Assembly (NCBI GenBank): GCA_965228045.1
Contig: OZ245789.1
Span: forward strand, 2,852,001-2,916,000
Length of the DNA: 64,000 bases
Source: JANQEU01 sp965228045
Lineage (GTDB): Bacteria > Bacteroidota > Bacteroidia > Cytophagales > Cyclobacteriaceae
Direction: 5' to 3'
The notes under the pieces are model-generated. The model was not told the origin of the DNA. It did no database searches and saw nothing but the letters and a program-made list of their open reading frames with translations. Of the stretch, positions 17,088 to 26,033 are shown piece after piece. Position 1 is the first letter of the stretch; every line of letters begins with the position of its first letter. The translations under genes were made by a program, and so were the position numbers.

Positions 17088-17772
17088 CCGCCTCTCGTAA
17101 GATGTAACCCATGCCTATCACTGTATGTATGAGCTTATTGGATGAGTCTTGATCAATTTTCTTCCTAAGGAAATTCACATAAACATCTATGACATTAGTG
17201 CCTGTATCGAAATCCAGATCCCACACGGATTCGGCGATCTTTTCCCTGGACACTACCCGACCTCTGTTTCTGATCAAATATTCAAGAAGTGCATGCTCTC
17301 GTGCAGTAAGATCGATTCTTTTACCTGCCCTTTTTACAATCTTTGTATCAAAATTGATTTCAAGGTCTGAAACTTTAGCTCCATGAAATGATTCGGTACG
17401 CATCTCAGACCTCTTAAACAATGCCTTGATCCTTACCAAAAGCTCTGCAAAGTCAAAAGGCTTTACCAAATAATCGTCAGCGCCACTTTCAAAACCATTT
17501 AATTTATCGTCTAAACTACTCATAGCCGTAAGCATTAAAATAGGAACTGACTTGTCGATTTTTCTAATCCTCATGGCAACTTCAAAACCCTGCATTTCTG
17601 GTAGATTTACATCCAGTATGATCAAGTCAAAGACCCCTTCAATAAATAATTTGATTCCGGTTTCACCATCAAAAGCAATATATGAACTGATAGAATGCTC
17701 CTCCAGTCCCAACTGAATGAGTCTTGCTACCTTTTGCTCATCCTCAATGATCAGTATTTGCTTTGTAATCAT
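17077..17772 (-). CDS. OmpR-family response regulator
   Basis: A 231-residue regulator. The receiver domain (about 1-120) has the acidic pair E10/D11, phospho-acceptor D54 in IILDVNLPE, T in MLTAMSS and K in YLVKPFDF. The winged-helix domain (about 135-228) has DLTAREHALLEYL, RVVSREKIAESVW and TNVIDVYVNFLRKKID ending with HTVIGMGYIL, the OmpR/PhoB pattern. It is the first gene of the two-component operon. The ATG at 17772 leaves a complete first strand (KQILIIEDE). It faces a divergent T9SS protein gene 78 bases away, a possible target that I cannot test. Confidence 0.96.
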   Translation of the reverse strand: MITKQILIIEDEQKVARLIQLGLEEHSISSYIAFDGETGIKLFIEGVFDLIILDVNLPEMQGFEVAMRIRKIDKSVPILMLTAMSSLDDKLNGFESGADDYLVKPFDFAELLVRIKALFKRSEMRTESFHGAKVSDLEINFDTKIVKRAGKRIDLTAREHALLEYLIRNRGRVVSREKIAESVWDLDFDTGTNVIDVYVNFLRKKIDQDSSNKLIHTVIGMGYILREADED

Positions 17773-17850
17773 CTTTATTTATTCTTAAGGCCTCTAACGG
17801 AATTTTGATTTTCACGGACTAAATGAGGACTAAAACGTTATAAGATTGGA

Positions 17851-19482
17851 GTGAAAATTTTAACGTCATTTTTCCTGGGGATTTATATGATAATTCCTAC
17901 TACTCTGATGGGCCAAAGCACAAGCAATCTTGGACGTTTTGAGGCCGGTTTTTCGAGGGGATGTGCACCGTTTACCATAAACATAAACGAGGTAGATGGC
18001 CTCGGTAATGTCAGCCGTGCTTATACTTACGAGCAAGGTGCGGCACAAACTTCAGACACCTTTTATACCTATACCACTCCTGGCATATATGAGATTGTAC
18101 AGTTGATCGGAGCTACTATCGACCAAAATGGTGACACGATGCAAGTTGAGGTCTTGCCACCCACACCACCCCAAATCGACTACAGTGTCTGCAACGCAAA
18201 TGAAATCTTTATCAGTGTAATCGACTCTGTTTATGATCGATATGAGATTGAAACGATCAGTGGTAACATCAATATTGATGAATCTACCTCTTACAATGCC
18301 ACTTTGAACAGAGCTCAGCTCGGGAATGAAACACTACATATCGAAGGGTTTTACACTGACGCGCTTCCTAATTGTGGGGTATCCGAGGTGGAGGTTGCTT
18401 TTGAAGAGCTCATTAACTCCGCCATTGTACTGGATTTTGACTTTGAATTTGTGTGCCAGGATGAGGTGAATCTGATTATTGACTACGAAGCCGACACTTC
18501 GATCTATCACGAGATTGAATTTGGACCGGATGGCCAATATACCAGTGTCTTTTCCGGCAATCTGAAGGATTCAGTAATATCATTATCATCATTGTCCATT
18601 GGATCAACCTTCGAAGAACTATGTTTTAGGATAAATGCCATTTCGAGATGTGATCAATCCAGAATTAATGGTGTGGATTTTTGCAGCGCATATTCACCGG
18701 AAGGTACACTGTTTGAAAATGTCTATAGTTCATATGATGAGGATAACAATATTGTCATTAATCTTGGATCAAGCGATTTTGGAAGTTTCAATGTCACAAA
18801 AATCACGGATGAAATAGATGTCTCTGAATTTAATGATGTAGACAGCATTTTATTGGACCAATCCATCAACCCATTGCGGCAGTACACTTACGACGTCGAA
18901 TACATCACCACCTGTGATCAGTCTGACTACGAAACCTCCATAAATGCACCATACATTTTCCTTGAAGAGATTTCTACCAATAGATTCGAAGTGCATTGGG
19001 TCGCAGCCCAAAATCAACTTCCGGAGGCTACTTATCAATTAAATGTTGGGAGCGAGTCCGCAGGTTTCACTGCCATTGAAAATCCGGATAATCCGCATCT
19101 GGTAAACGCTACCTACGAGAATGGATCAGATCAGCAGATATTTCTTTCTACGGTACCCTCCTATGATCCGTTGCTGCAATCAAATAGGATAAATATTCCG
19201 TATGAGTATATAGTTTACGTTCCTGAAGCCTTTACTCCAAATGGTGATGGTCTCAATGACGAGTTGGAAATATTCGGATTACCGGCCGAAAGGTTTACAT
19301 TAAAGATCTTTAACCGCTGGGGAGAGTTGATATTCGTCAGCAGTGATTTGAACAATCGATGGGATGGAAAATCCAAAAACGGCAAAGTGACCGATGGCAC
19401 ATATGCCTACACCATCGATTTTTTTAATGAGGAAGGAGAATTATTCCACCAGGAAGGTAGTTTTGTATTACTAAAAAACTGA
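17851..19482 (+). CDS. Secreted protein with T9SS type B (gliding-motility-type) C-terminal domain
   Basis: A 543-residue exported protein. The signal peptide is about 1-21 (ILTSFFLGIYMIIPTTLMGQ). A first PKD-like repeat has GCAPFTININE and YTTPGIYEIVQLI. Several beta-sandwich-like repeats follow. The C-terminal about 90 residues match the CHU_C/gliding-motility-associated domain: AFTPNGDGLNDELEI, FTLKIFNRWGELIF, WDGKSKNGKVTDGTYAYTI and a final GSFVLLKN. Such domains direct export by the type IX system and surface attachment. The start is a GTG at 17851, which leaves a clean signal peptide. YbaB starts 4 bases after the stop, so the gene probably heads an operon with ybaB and the glycosyltransferase. 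Confidence 0.92.
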   Translation: MKILTSFFLGIYMIIPTTLMGQSTSNLGRFEAGFSRGCAPFTININEVDGLGNVSRAYTYEQGAAQTSDTFYTYTTPGIYEIVQLIGATIDQNGDTMQVEVLPPTPPQIDYSVCNANEIFISVIDSVYDRYEIETISGNINIDESTSYNATLNRAQLGNETLHIEGFYTDALPNCGVSEVEVAFEELINSAIVLDFDFEFVCQDEVNLIIDYEADTSIYHEIEFGPDGQYTSVFSGNLKDSVISLSSLSIGSTFEELCFRINAISRCDQSRINGVDFCSAYSPEGTLFENVYSSYDEDNNIVINLGSSDFGSFNVTKITDEIDVSEFNDVDSILLDQSINPLRQYTYDVEYITTCDQSDYETSINAPYIFLEEISTNRFEVHWVAAQNQLPEATYQLNVGSESAGFTAIENPDNPHLVNATYENGSDQQIFLSTVPSYDPLLQSNRINIPYEYIVYVPEAFTPNGDGLNDELEIFGLPAERFTLKIFNRWGELIFVSSDLNNRWDGKSKNGKVTDGTYAYTIDFFNEEGELFHQEGSFVLLKN

Positions 19483-19486
19483 TCAT

Positions 19487-19819
19487 ATGTTCGACATGAT
19501 GAAAATGATGGGCAAGGTGAAAGAAGTCCAGGATAAGATGAAGGAAGCCCAGGAAGGTTTGAAAGACATCAAAGTGGAATCAGAAGCCGGAGCTGGTATG
19601 GTGAAGGTGACTATAAATGGCAATAAAGAACTCATAAATCTTACAATCGACGAATCTCTTTATAAGGAAGAAGACAAAGACCTGATGAAGGATCTAATCG
19701 TGGCGGCGGTGAACAAAGGGATTAAGGATGCTGAAGACAAATCCAGGGAGCACATTAAAAAGGCAACTGAAGGAATAATGCCAAATATTCCGGGATTTGA
19801 TTTGTCCAATATGGCCTGA
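19487..19819 (+). CDS. YbaB/EbfC nucleoid-associated protein
   Basis: A 110-residue DNA-binding protein of the YbaB/EbfC family. The N-terminal helix carries MMKMMGKVKEVQDKMKEAQE, the middle strand pair GAGMVKVTINGNKELINLTID is the family hallmark, and the C-terminal helix has DLIVAAVNKGIKDAE. The normal length is about 100-115. Family members bind DNA as tweezers-like dimers. It is often next to recR or dnaX; here it sits between a T9SS protein (4 bases) and a glycosyltransferase (7 bases), which is an unusual setting. No defect is seen. Confidence 0.95.
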   Translation: MFDMMKMMGKVKEVQDKMKEAQEGLKDIKVESEAGAGMVKVTINGNKELINLTIDESLYKEEDKDLMKDLIVAAVNKGIKDAEDKSREHIKKATEGIMPNIPGFDLSNMA

Positions 19820-19826
19820 AACCTGA

Positions 19827-20855
19827 ATGAAAAACTCTCCCAACCAGCCCCTGGTGGCGGTGGTCATTCTAAACTACAACGGTAAACACTACCTTGACAC
19901 GTTTCTTCCAACCCTCATCCAACATTCACCTGAGGCAGATATCTATGTGGGGGATAATAACTCATCTGATGACTCGATTGAGTTTCTCCGTTCACAATTC
20001 CCAAATGTAGGAATCATTACATCGGAAGAGAACCTCGGATTTGCCGGTGGTTATAATTACGTACTGAAAGATCTTCCCCATAAATATTTCGCCGTCATAA
20101 ACAGCGATGTGGAAGTAACTTCTGATTGGTTATCTCCCCTGATTGCCCATCTGGAACAAAACAGCCACTATGTAAGTGTACAGCCAAAGATCCTGGATTT
20201 TAATTATAGGGATTCGTTCGAGTATGCAGGCGCTGCCGGAGGTTATATTGATAAAAATGGCTTCCCATTTTGCCGGGGTCGGATTTTTGACCATCTGGAG
20301 AAGGACGATGGGCAGTATGACGATGTAGTAGATGTGGACTGGACTTCAGGGGCATGTATGCTTATTCGCAATGAAGCTTTCTGGTCAGTTGGTGGATTTG
20401 ATGATGATTTCTTTGCGCATATGGAAGAAATTGACCTTTGTTGGAGGCTTAGAAATCAGGGGTATAAGCTCGCATGCGTACCACAAAGTACGGTTTACCA
20501 CGTAGGTGGCGGCACCTTGCCCAGGCAAAGTCCGCGCAAAACCTATCTTAATTTCAGAAATGGACTGTTTCTGCTGGTGAAGAATATTCCCGATGATGCC
20601 ACATTTAGAATCCGGAGGAGAATACTACTCGATTGGTTGGCTGCATTAAGCTTTTTGATCAAACCAGGCCCCGGCCATACACTTGCAGTGTTCAAAGCAC
20701 ATATTCATTTCCTGAAATCCCGATCGGAAATGAAGAAAAAGCGAACAGCCACCATAAAGAGATATAATGTACTGTTTGCCAATGTGGATATACTAAAAGA
20801 GGTCTTCCTTTACAGGAAAACCTCTTTCAAAAAAATCTTAAACAAAAATCTTTAG
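19827..20855 (+). CDS. Family 2 glycosyltransferase
   Basis: A 342-residue GT-A fold enzyme that would move a sugar from a nucleotide donor to an envelope or surface glycan acceptor; the acceptor is unknown. The N-terminus is VAVVILNYNGKHYLDTFLPT, followed by VGDNNSSDDSIEF, NLGFAGGYNYV, the metal-binding region FAVINSDVEV (DxD-like SDV), the acceptor-site segment DWTSGACMLIRNEAFWSVGGFDDDFFAHMEEIDLCWR and YHVGGGTL. This is the rhamnosyltransferase-like WcaE/Rfb pattern. It follows ybaB by 7 bases. The 3' end contains a 13-bp hairpin and overlaps the stop of the convergent PspC gene. Confidence 0.95.
   Translation: MKNSPNQPLVAVVILNYNGKHYLDTFLPTLIQHSPEADIYVGDNNSSDDSIEFLRSQFPNVGIITSEENLGFAGGYNYVLKDLPHKYFAVINSDVEVTSDWLSPLIAHLEQNSHYVSVQPKILDFNYRDSFEYAGAAGGYIDKNGFPFCRGRIFDHLEKDDGQYDDVVDVDWTSGACMLIRNEAFWSVGGFDDDFFAHMEEIDLCWRLRNQGYKLACVPQSTVYHVGGGTLPRQSPRKTYLNFRNGLFLLVKNIPDDATFRIRRRILLDWLAALSFLIKPGPGHTLAVFKAHIHFLKSRSEMKKKRTATIKRYNVLFANVDILKEVFLYRKTSFKKILNKNL
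20796..20827. terminator. Long hairpin at the end of the glycosyltransferase gene
   Basis: AAAGAGGTCTTCC and GGAAAACCTCTTT pair over 13 bp (one wobble on each strand) around the loop TTTACA. On the minus strand it starts about 25 bases after the PspC stop, where it could terminate that transcript, though only TTT-A-G follows. On the plus strand it lies inside the last codons of the glycosyltransferase, followed by an A run. Confidence 0.42.
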
Positions 20856-21061
20856 TAATACCAGAGACTGTTATTCCTTCTTCTATATAGCTGACGGAAG
20901 TTCATAATGAAAGCCAACGCCAGGTAAATTATAATTGGCGAACCAAAAGTTAGAAAAGAAATGTAGATAAAAAACAAGCGAATGTTAGCGGTTGGGATTC
21001 TCAAAATCTCTCCAAGTTTGGTACAAACTCCGAAAGCATACTTTTCAATGAATTCCTGCAT
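20852..21061 (-). CDS. Small PspC-domain membrane protein
   Basis: A 69-residue PspC-like protein: MQEFIEKYAFGVCTKLGEIL, then RIPTANIRLFFIYISF, a membrane segment FGSPIIIYLALAFIMNF and a basic tail. PspC domains belong to the envelope stress response in many bacteria, and short single-domain versions are common in Bacteroidota. I chose the ATG at 21061 because it gives the usual domain start; a TTG at 21091 would add ten residues of no clear meaning. The stop overlaps the convergent glycosyltransferase stop by 4 bases. Confidence 0.82.
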   Translation of the reverse strand: MQEFIEKYAFGVCTKLGEILRIPTANIRLFFIYISFLTFGSPIIIYLALAFIMNFRQLYRRRNNSLWYY

Positions 21062-21198
21062 CTTATCTATAGCGTATTTTCCAGGGAGCAAAGATAACGA
21101 TAAAGCTTGTTTTTTGTTATTTGGAACTTAGAGTAATATTTATTTTTACGTATTATTGCGTTACAAAAGTCAATTTAGAGAAAGCGAAAACTAAAATC

Positions 21199-22992
21199 AT
21201 GATTAAAATGAAGAAACTCAACCTTGCGCTATCTATGCTTATTGCGGCATCCATTTTTACCGGATGTGCTTTGAGTAAAATGGTGAAACTTGCGGCTCAG
21301 CAAGATCTACAGGTTGATCCCAACCCACTAGAGCTACATAATGGGAAAGTTGCTTACAATATGTCGGCAGTTTTACCCCCTAAAATGCTCCCTTCCGGAA
21401 AAGTTTACACGCTGAAGAATTTTTACCAGTATGGTGATCAAGAAATAGAAGTTGGAGAAATTGAATTCAGAGCGGATGATTTTCCTAATAGTAGCAGCAC
21501 TACTTCAAGGAAAAGCGCTGACTTTGAAATCAATTACGATCCCGCAATGAATCCTGGTAAACTTGTTGTTCAGGGTGTTGCTATGGATCCTAGAAATGGT
21601 AAAACTGCTTCCACTCCTAAGATGGACGTGGCAACAGGTATAATTACTACTTCTACCGCTGTTAAAGACAATTACATTGCAGCTTATGCATTTCATGGCT
21701 ACAATGACAAAGAAGAATTGATCCCTACCAATGTAGATTTCTACTTTGAGCAAGGCAGATCAACTCTTTCATCAAGATTATCAACCGATGGTACTTCCAA
21801 CAGTGAGAAACAAAGAAACCTTTCTGCCTTTATTGCAGATAAAAACGTAACAAGAACTGTTACAATCACAGGTACACACTCTCCTGAAGGTCCTGAGACC
21901 ATTAACACAAACCTTTCTCAGGATCGTGCTGAGACCATCGAAGCTTATTACAGAAGACAGATGTCCAGATACGATTATAAAGGAATGGCTGATTCTATCA
22001 AATTCATTCTTAAGCCTGTTGTTCAGGATTGGGGTGCGTTCAGAACAGCTTTGAGAGAATACGAAGGTATTGGCGCTGACGCAAAAAGCAGAATGACATC
22101 AATCATTGATGGATCTGGTTCTTTCGTTGATAAGGAGAAACAACTAAGAACTGTTGATGGTTATCAAATGGTTTTTGATGATGTGTATCCAGGACTTCGA
22201 TCAGCCAAAACCGAAATTCTTACAGTAAAAGAGAAAAAATCCGCTGCTCAAATCGCAGTACTTTCCAAAGGTATTGTCGAAGGAGATGTAAGTGAGGATA
22301 CTCTTTCTATTGAGGAGCTTCTTTACAGTGCTACCTTGACTCCATCTCTTGATGAAAAGCAAGCTATTTACATGGCGGCTACCAAAAAGTCAGGAACCTG
22401 GCAGTCACACAACAATCTTGGTGCAGTACTGTTGGAGCAAGCCAAAATGGATGAAGACAACAGAGCTAAACTTGTACAGGATGCAGTAACTCAACTGGAA
22501 ATTGCTGCTAACAAAGAGAAAGCTCCCGAAGTATCAGCTAACCTTGCCTCCGCACACATGATGCTGGGCAACTACGAAGAAGCTGCTACAGCAGTTGCTG
22601 AAGCTGAGAATGGTGCAAGAAACCAACTTAGAGCTGATTTACTTGGTGTTAGGGGTGTTCTGGAAATCAGAAACGGTGATTATGCGAAAGCAAGTGCGAC
22701 GCTTGCCGGTGCAACTAACAATGACGTAACGAACTTCAACAGAGGATTGTCTTCTCTCCTTGATGGTAAGTACGATAATGCGGATGATTCATTCGAAACT
22801 ATCGTAGACTCACCTATCGGAGCGGATGCCTCTTACCACAGAGCAATCGTTGCGGCCAGAACTAGCAATGCAACAGATGTAGTTTCACATCTTCAGGATG
22901 CGGTTGGAAAAGATGCTTCTTTGAAAGATAAAGCGCTTAACGACCTTGAGTTCACGAACTACGCTGACGCTGTAGCCCAGGCACTTAGATAA
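21199..22992 (+). CDS. Lipoprotein with OmpA-like domain followed by TPR repeats
   Basis: A 598-residue lipoprotein with lipobox FTGC (Cys23) from the ATG at 21199; a further ATG lies at 21208, and an upstream TTG frame adds only non-signal residues. Residues about 30-165 are beta-rich and repeat a DPNPLELHNGKV-like start. An OmpA-like domain spans about 176-270: VDFYFEQGRSTL, ITGTHSPEG, NTNLSQDRAETIEAYY. Helical repeats from about 370 to 560 look like TPRs (WQSHNNLGAVLLEQA, EVSANLASAHMMLGNYEEA). The role is probably envelope scaffolding, peptidoglycan binding through the OmpA part. The order OmpA then TPR is the reverse of PorE-like T9SS proteins. A strong terminator follows. Confidence 0.88.
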   Translation: MIKMKKLNLALSMLIAASIFTGCALSKMVKLAAQQDLQVDPNPLELHNGKVAYNMSAVLPPKMLPSGKVYTLKNFYQYGDQEIEVGEIEFRADDFPNSSSTTSRKSADFEINYDPAMNPGKLVVQGVAMDPRNGKTASTPKMDVATGIITTSTAVKDNYIAAYAFHGYNDKEELIPTNVDFYFEQGRSTLSSRLSTDGTSNSEKQRNLSAFIADKNVTRTVTITGTHSPEGPETINTNLSQDRAETIEAYYRRQMSRYDYKGMADSIKFILKPVVQDWGAFRTALREYEGIGADAKSRMTSIIDGSGSFVDKEKQLRTVDGYQMVFDDVYPGLRSAKTEILTVKEKKSAAQIAVLSKGIVEGDVSEDTLSIEELLYSATLTPSLDEKQAIYMAATKKSGTWQSHNNLGAVLLEQAKMDEDNRAKLVQDAVTQLEIAANKEKAPEVSANLASAHMMLGNYEEAATAVAEAENGARNQLRADLLGVRGVLEIRNGDYAKASATLAGATNNDVTNFNRGLSSLLDGKYDNADDSFETIVDSPIGADASYHRAIVAARTSNATDVVSHLQDAVGKDASLKDKALNDLEFTNYADAVAQALR

Positions 22993-23011
22993 TTGACGAT
23001 GTAATTGTAAG

Positions 23012-23040
23012 AAAAGCCCTCATCAGAGGGCTTTTTTTTT
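23012..23040 (+). terminator. Rho-independent terminator after the OmpA/TPR lipoprotein
   Basis: AAAAGCCCTC pairs with GAGGGCTTTT around an ATCA loop, followed by nine T in total. It is 20 bases after the stop codon. Confidence 0.92.
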
Positions 23041-23104
23041 GTCCGGTAACTTCTAATTAGCCTGTTTCATTTAATTTAGCGCACATCAAAATTCAATACT
23101 AAAA

Positions 23105-24085
23105 ATGAGAGAAATTCAGTTTAGAGAAGCTTTAAGAGAGGCTATGAATGAAGAAATGAGAAAAGATGAAAATATCTTTCTCATGGGAGAAGAAGTAGCT
23201 GAGTACAATGGTGCTTATAAAGTGACTCAGGGGATGCTGGATGAGTTTGGTGAAAAAAGAGTCATAGATACTCCCATTACTGAACTTGGGTTTTCAGGTT
23301 TGGGAATAGGGGCTGCCATAAACGGACTTAGACCAATTATCGAGTTTATGACGTTCAATTTCTCTCTTGTGGCCATTGATCAGATCATAAATGGTGCGGC
23401 AAAGATGATGAGTATGTCGGGTGGTCAGTATAATGTTCCTATCGTATTCAGAGGCCCAACCGGAAATGCCGGACAGCTAAGCTCTCAACACTCACAGAAT
23501 TTTGAAAACTGGTACGCAAATACACCTGGATTGAAAGTGGTAGTTCCCTGCGACCCTTATGACGCAAAAGGACTTTTGAAATCGTCCATTCTTGACGATG
23601 ATCCCACTATTTTCATGGAATCCGAATTGATGTACGGAGACAAAGGTGAGGTTCCAGATGAAGAGTATTACATCCCTCTGGGTGAAGCTCATGTGGCACG
23701 GGAAGGTTCTGATGTTACACTGGTAAGCTTTGGTAAAATGATGAAAATCGTTCACGAAACAGCAGATGAGCTTGCTAAGGATGGATATTCATGCGAGGTC
23801 ATCAATCTGCGCACGGTTCGGCCAATTGATTATGCCACCATCATAGAGTCCGTTAAAAAAACCAACAGGCTTGTAATCGTTGAAGAAGCGTGGCCATTAG
23901 CTTCTATATCCACGGACATTAGTCATACGGTACAGCGACATGCCTTTGATTTTCTGGATGCTCCTATCCACAGGGTAAACTCACAGGACCTTCCGGTTCC
24001 TTATGCACCGACTTTGCTTGAAGAGGTCTTACCTAGTGTGAAGCGAACAATTGAAGCCGTGAAATCGGTAACTTATACTGCTTAG
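23105..24085 (+). CDS. pdhB: Pyruvate dehydrogenase E1 component, beta subunit
   Basis: A 326-residue E1-beta subunit of the pyruvate dehydrogenase complex, which with the alpha subunit decarboxylates pyruvate using thiamine diphosphate. Motifs: FREALREAMNEEM, GEEVAEYNGAYKVTQGM (the TPP-activating Glu is in GEEV), IDTPITELGFSGLGIGAA, RPIIEFMTFNFSL, QLSSQHSQNFENWY and VPCDPYDAKGLL, plus the C-terminal transketolase domain with VINLRTVRPID and VVEEAW. The alpha subunit and E2/E3 are not in the window, so the gene is separate from pdhA, as is common in this phylum. Branched-chain E1-beta is the alternative, but the QHSQ and EVAEYNGAYK pattern favours pyruvate. Confidence 0.93.
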   Translation: MREIQFREALREAMNEEMRKDENIFLMGEEVAEYNGAYKVTQGMLDEFGEKRVIDTPITELGFSGLGIGAAINGLRPIIEFMTFNFSLVAIDQIINGAAKMMSMSGGQYNVPIVFRGPTGNAGQLSSQHSQNFENWYANTPGLKVVVPCDPYDAKGLLKSSILDDDPTIFMESELMYGDKGEVPDEEYYIPLGEAHVAREGSDVTLVSFGKMMKIVHETADELAKDGYSCEVINLRTVRPIDYATIIESVKKTNRLVIVEEAWPLASISTDISHTVQRHAFDFLDAPIHRVNSQDLPVPYAPTLLEEVLPSVKRTIEAVKSVTYTA

Positions 24086-24088
24086 GAA

Positions 24089-25408
24089 CTATCGAAGCAT
24101 ATTGGAGAGCGCTTTCGCCCCTCCCATCTTGTTCATCGTCTTCATCATTTTCCGCATCTGCTGGAATTGCTTAAGTAGCTGATTCACTTCCTGAACTGAG
24201 GTGCCGCTCCCCTTTGCAATTCGCTGGCGTCTGCTCCCATTGATGATATCAGGTTGCTCCCGTTCCTGCGGTGTCATGGATTTGATAATGGCTTCTATTG
24301 GTTTTAGGGAATCGTCATCGATGTCAACATCCTTAATCGCCTTTCCCATACCCGGGATCATTCCCATAAGATCCTTAAGACTTCCCATCTTCTTGATCTG
24401 TTCCATTTGGGATAGAAAATCATCAAACCCAAACTGATTCTTTCTTATCTTTTTGTTGATGCGTCGAGTCTCCTCTTCATCAAAAGTCTGCTGCGCCTTC
24501 TCAACAAGGGAAACGACGTCCCCCATTCCCAGGATCCTGTTGGCCATCCGATCAGGATAGAAAAGATCCAGTGAATCCGGTTTCTCACCAGTACTGATGA
24601 ATTTTATAGGCTTGTCTACTTCCTTCCTGATCGATAATGCAGCTCCACCTCTGGTATCACCGTCCAGTTTGGTCAGCACAACGCCATCAAAATCCAGTCG
24701 TTCATTAAACGTCTTGGCTGTATTCACAGCATCCTGACCTGTCATCGAGTCAACGACAAACAATGTTTCGGCCGGATTCAGCTGCTTTTTCAGGGAGGAT
24801 ATCTCCTCCATCATTTGCTCATCTACGGCTAGGCGACCAGCGGTATCTACAATCAGAGTCCTTTTACCGTTCTCTTTTGCGTACTTAACGGCCTTTTTGG
24901 CGATATCTACGGCATCCTTATTTTCAGGCTCTGCGAAGACCTCTACTCCTATCTGTTCGCCGAGTACTTTCAATTGATCAATCGCAGCCGGACGATAAAT
25001 GTCACAAGCCGCCATCATAACCGTGTTGCCTTGCTTTTTCAGATGATTGGCAAGCTTGGATGTGAATGTGGTCTTACCGGAACCCTGTAAGCCTGAAATT
25101 AGAATGACATTGGGATTACCCGATAGGTCAATGGGTACATTCGATTCACCCATCAGAATGGTCAGCTCCTCCTGTACGATTTTGGTCAACAATTGACCCG
25201 GAGAAACTGCAATCAGTACATCACGCCCAAGTGCTTTCTCTTTGATAGAATCGGTGACGTCCTTGGCTACCTTGTAATTGACATCGGCGTCGATTAAAGC
25301 CCGACGTATTTCTTTTACCGTTGTCGCAACATTGATCTCTGTGATCGAACCTTGTCCCTTTAGCGTCTTAAACGCCCTATCCAGTTTCGTACTTAAATTA
25401 TCAAACAT
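24089..25408 (-). CDS. ffh: Signal recognition particle protein Ffh
   Basis: The 439-residue SRP54 homologue that binds signal sequences and SRP RNA and docks with FtsY for co-translational insertion. The N domain is about 1-85. The GTPase has GLQGSGKTTFTSKL (about 103-116), DTAGRL, TKLDGDTRGGAALS and the GEKPDSL region. The methionine-rich M domain starts near 320, with GMIPGM, RRQRIAKGSG (the RNA-binding helix-turn-helix) and MRKMMKTMNKMGG at the end. It is convergent with pdhB, with 3 bases between the stops. A TAATTTTG box lies upstream. Confidence 0.97.
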   Translation of the reverse strand: MFDNLSTKLDRAFKTLKGQGSITEINVATTVKEIRRALIDADVNYKVAKDVTDSIKEKALGRDVLIAVSPGQLLTKIVQEELTILMGESNVPIDLSGNPNVILISGLQGSGKTTFTSKLANHLKKQGNTVMMAACDIYRPAAIDQLKVLGEQIGVEVFAEPENKDAVDIAKKAVKYAKENGKRTLIVDTAGRLAVDEQMMEEISSLKKQLNPAETLFVVDSMTGQDAVNTAKTFNERLDFDGVVLTKLDGDTRGGAALSIRKEVDKPIKFISTGEKPDSLDLFYPDRMANRILGMGDVVSLVEKAQQTFDEEETRRINKKIRKNQFGFDDFLSQMEQIKKMGSLKDLMGMIPGMGKAIKDVDIDDDSLKPIEAIIKSMTPQEREQPDIINGSRRQRIAKGSGTSVQEVNQLLKQFQQMRKMMKTMNKMGGAKALSNMLR

Positions 25409-25427
25409 AATGATCGAATCGAAATGG

Positions 25428-25435
25428 CAAAATTA
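25428..25435 (-). promoter_or_regulatory. Candidate -7 box for ffh
   Basis: The minus strand reads TAATTTTG, fitting TAnnTTTG, 19 bases before the ffh ATG. A matching -33 TTTG at the usual distance is not evident. Confidence 0.33.
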
Positions 25436-25560
25436 AGCATTAAGTGCTACATAAGAATCCCATGAACAAAATCATTCTGGTAGACGGATTGTAGACACTA
25501 TTAATATCAAGTATATAAGGAAACTAAGCTTTATTCGTGACAAAGATTAATACCAGAATT

Positions 25561-25965
25561 ATGATTAGAAAACTCACAATTTTCACTTTTGTAGCTTCTC
25601 TATTGATGGGCTGCAAAGACCAGGAAGTTGAACCGCTTGTAAGTATTGTTGGCACCTGGGAATTTGACCACATCGAATCCGAAGAGTTGGATGCCCTATC
25701 AATAGGAATCCTAGAAATATTCTATGTGGGAACATCCTATACATTTAAAGAAGACAACAGCTTTGAGGCCATAGGTTTTCTGGAAACCGAGTTCTCGGGA
25801 GAATGGAACTACAAAGACAATGTGCTTACAATGACCGTAGATGGTGAAGAGGAAATGCAGGAAGTCACGAAACTAACCAACTCAGAACTGCATTTTTTTT
25901 CGATCACGGAAGATGAGGAAACAGGTGAAGAAATAACCATCACTGCCATTTTTCGAAAAATATGA
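25561..25965 (+). CDS. Small lipocalin-like lipoprotein
   Basis: A 134-residue lipoprotein. The signal peptide from the ATG at 25561 ends in the lipobox LMGC with Cys18. A frame from a GTG at 25537 only adds eight residues ahead of the signal. The mature part begins IVGTWEFDHIES, the G.W strand typical of the lipocalin-like domain seen in many small Bacteroidota lipoproteins, then YTFKEDNSFEAIG, FSGEWNYKDNVLTMTVDGE and an acidic C-terminus ending in FRKI. The ligand is unknown. The following gene has a similar pattern, so the two may be distant paralogues. Confidence 0.8.
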   Translation: MIRKLTIFTFVASLLMGCKDQEVEPLVSIVGTWEFDHIESEELDALSIGILEIFYVGTSYTFKEDNSFEAIGFLETEFSGEWNYKDNVLTMTVDGEEEMQEVTKLTNSELHFFSITEDEETGEEITITAIFRKI

Positions 25966-26033
25966 TGTGTGAATCACAACCTTTTTCATGAATATAGGTA
26001 TATATTAGTACCTTGTAATACAATATACTAACA

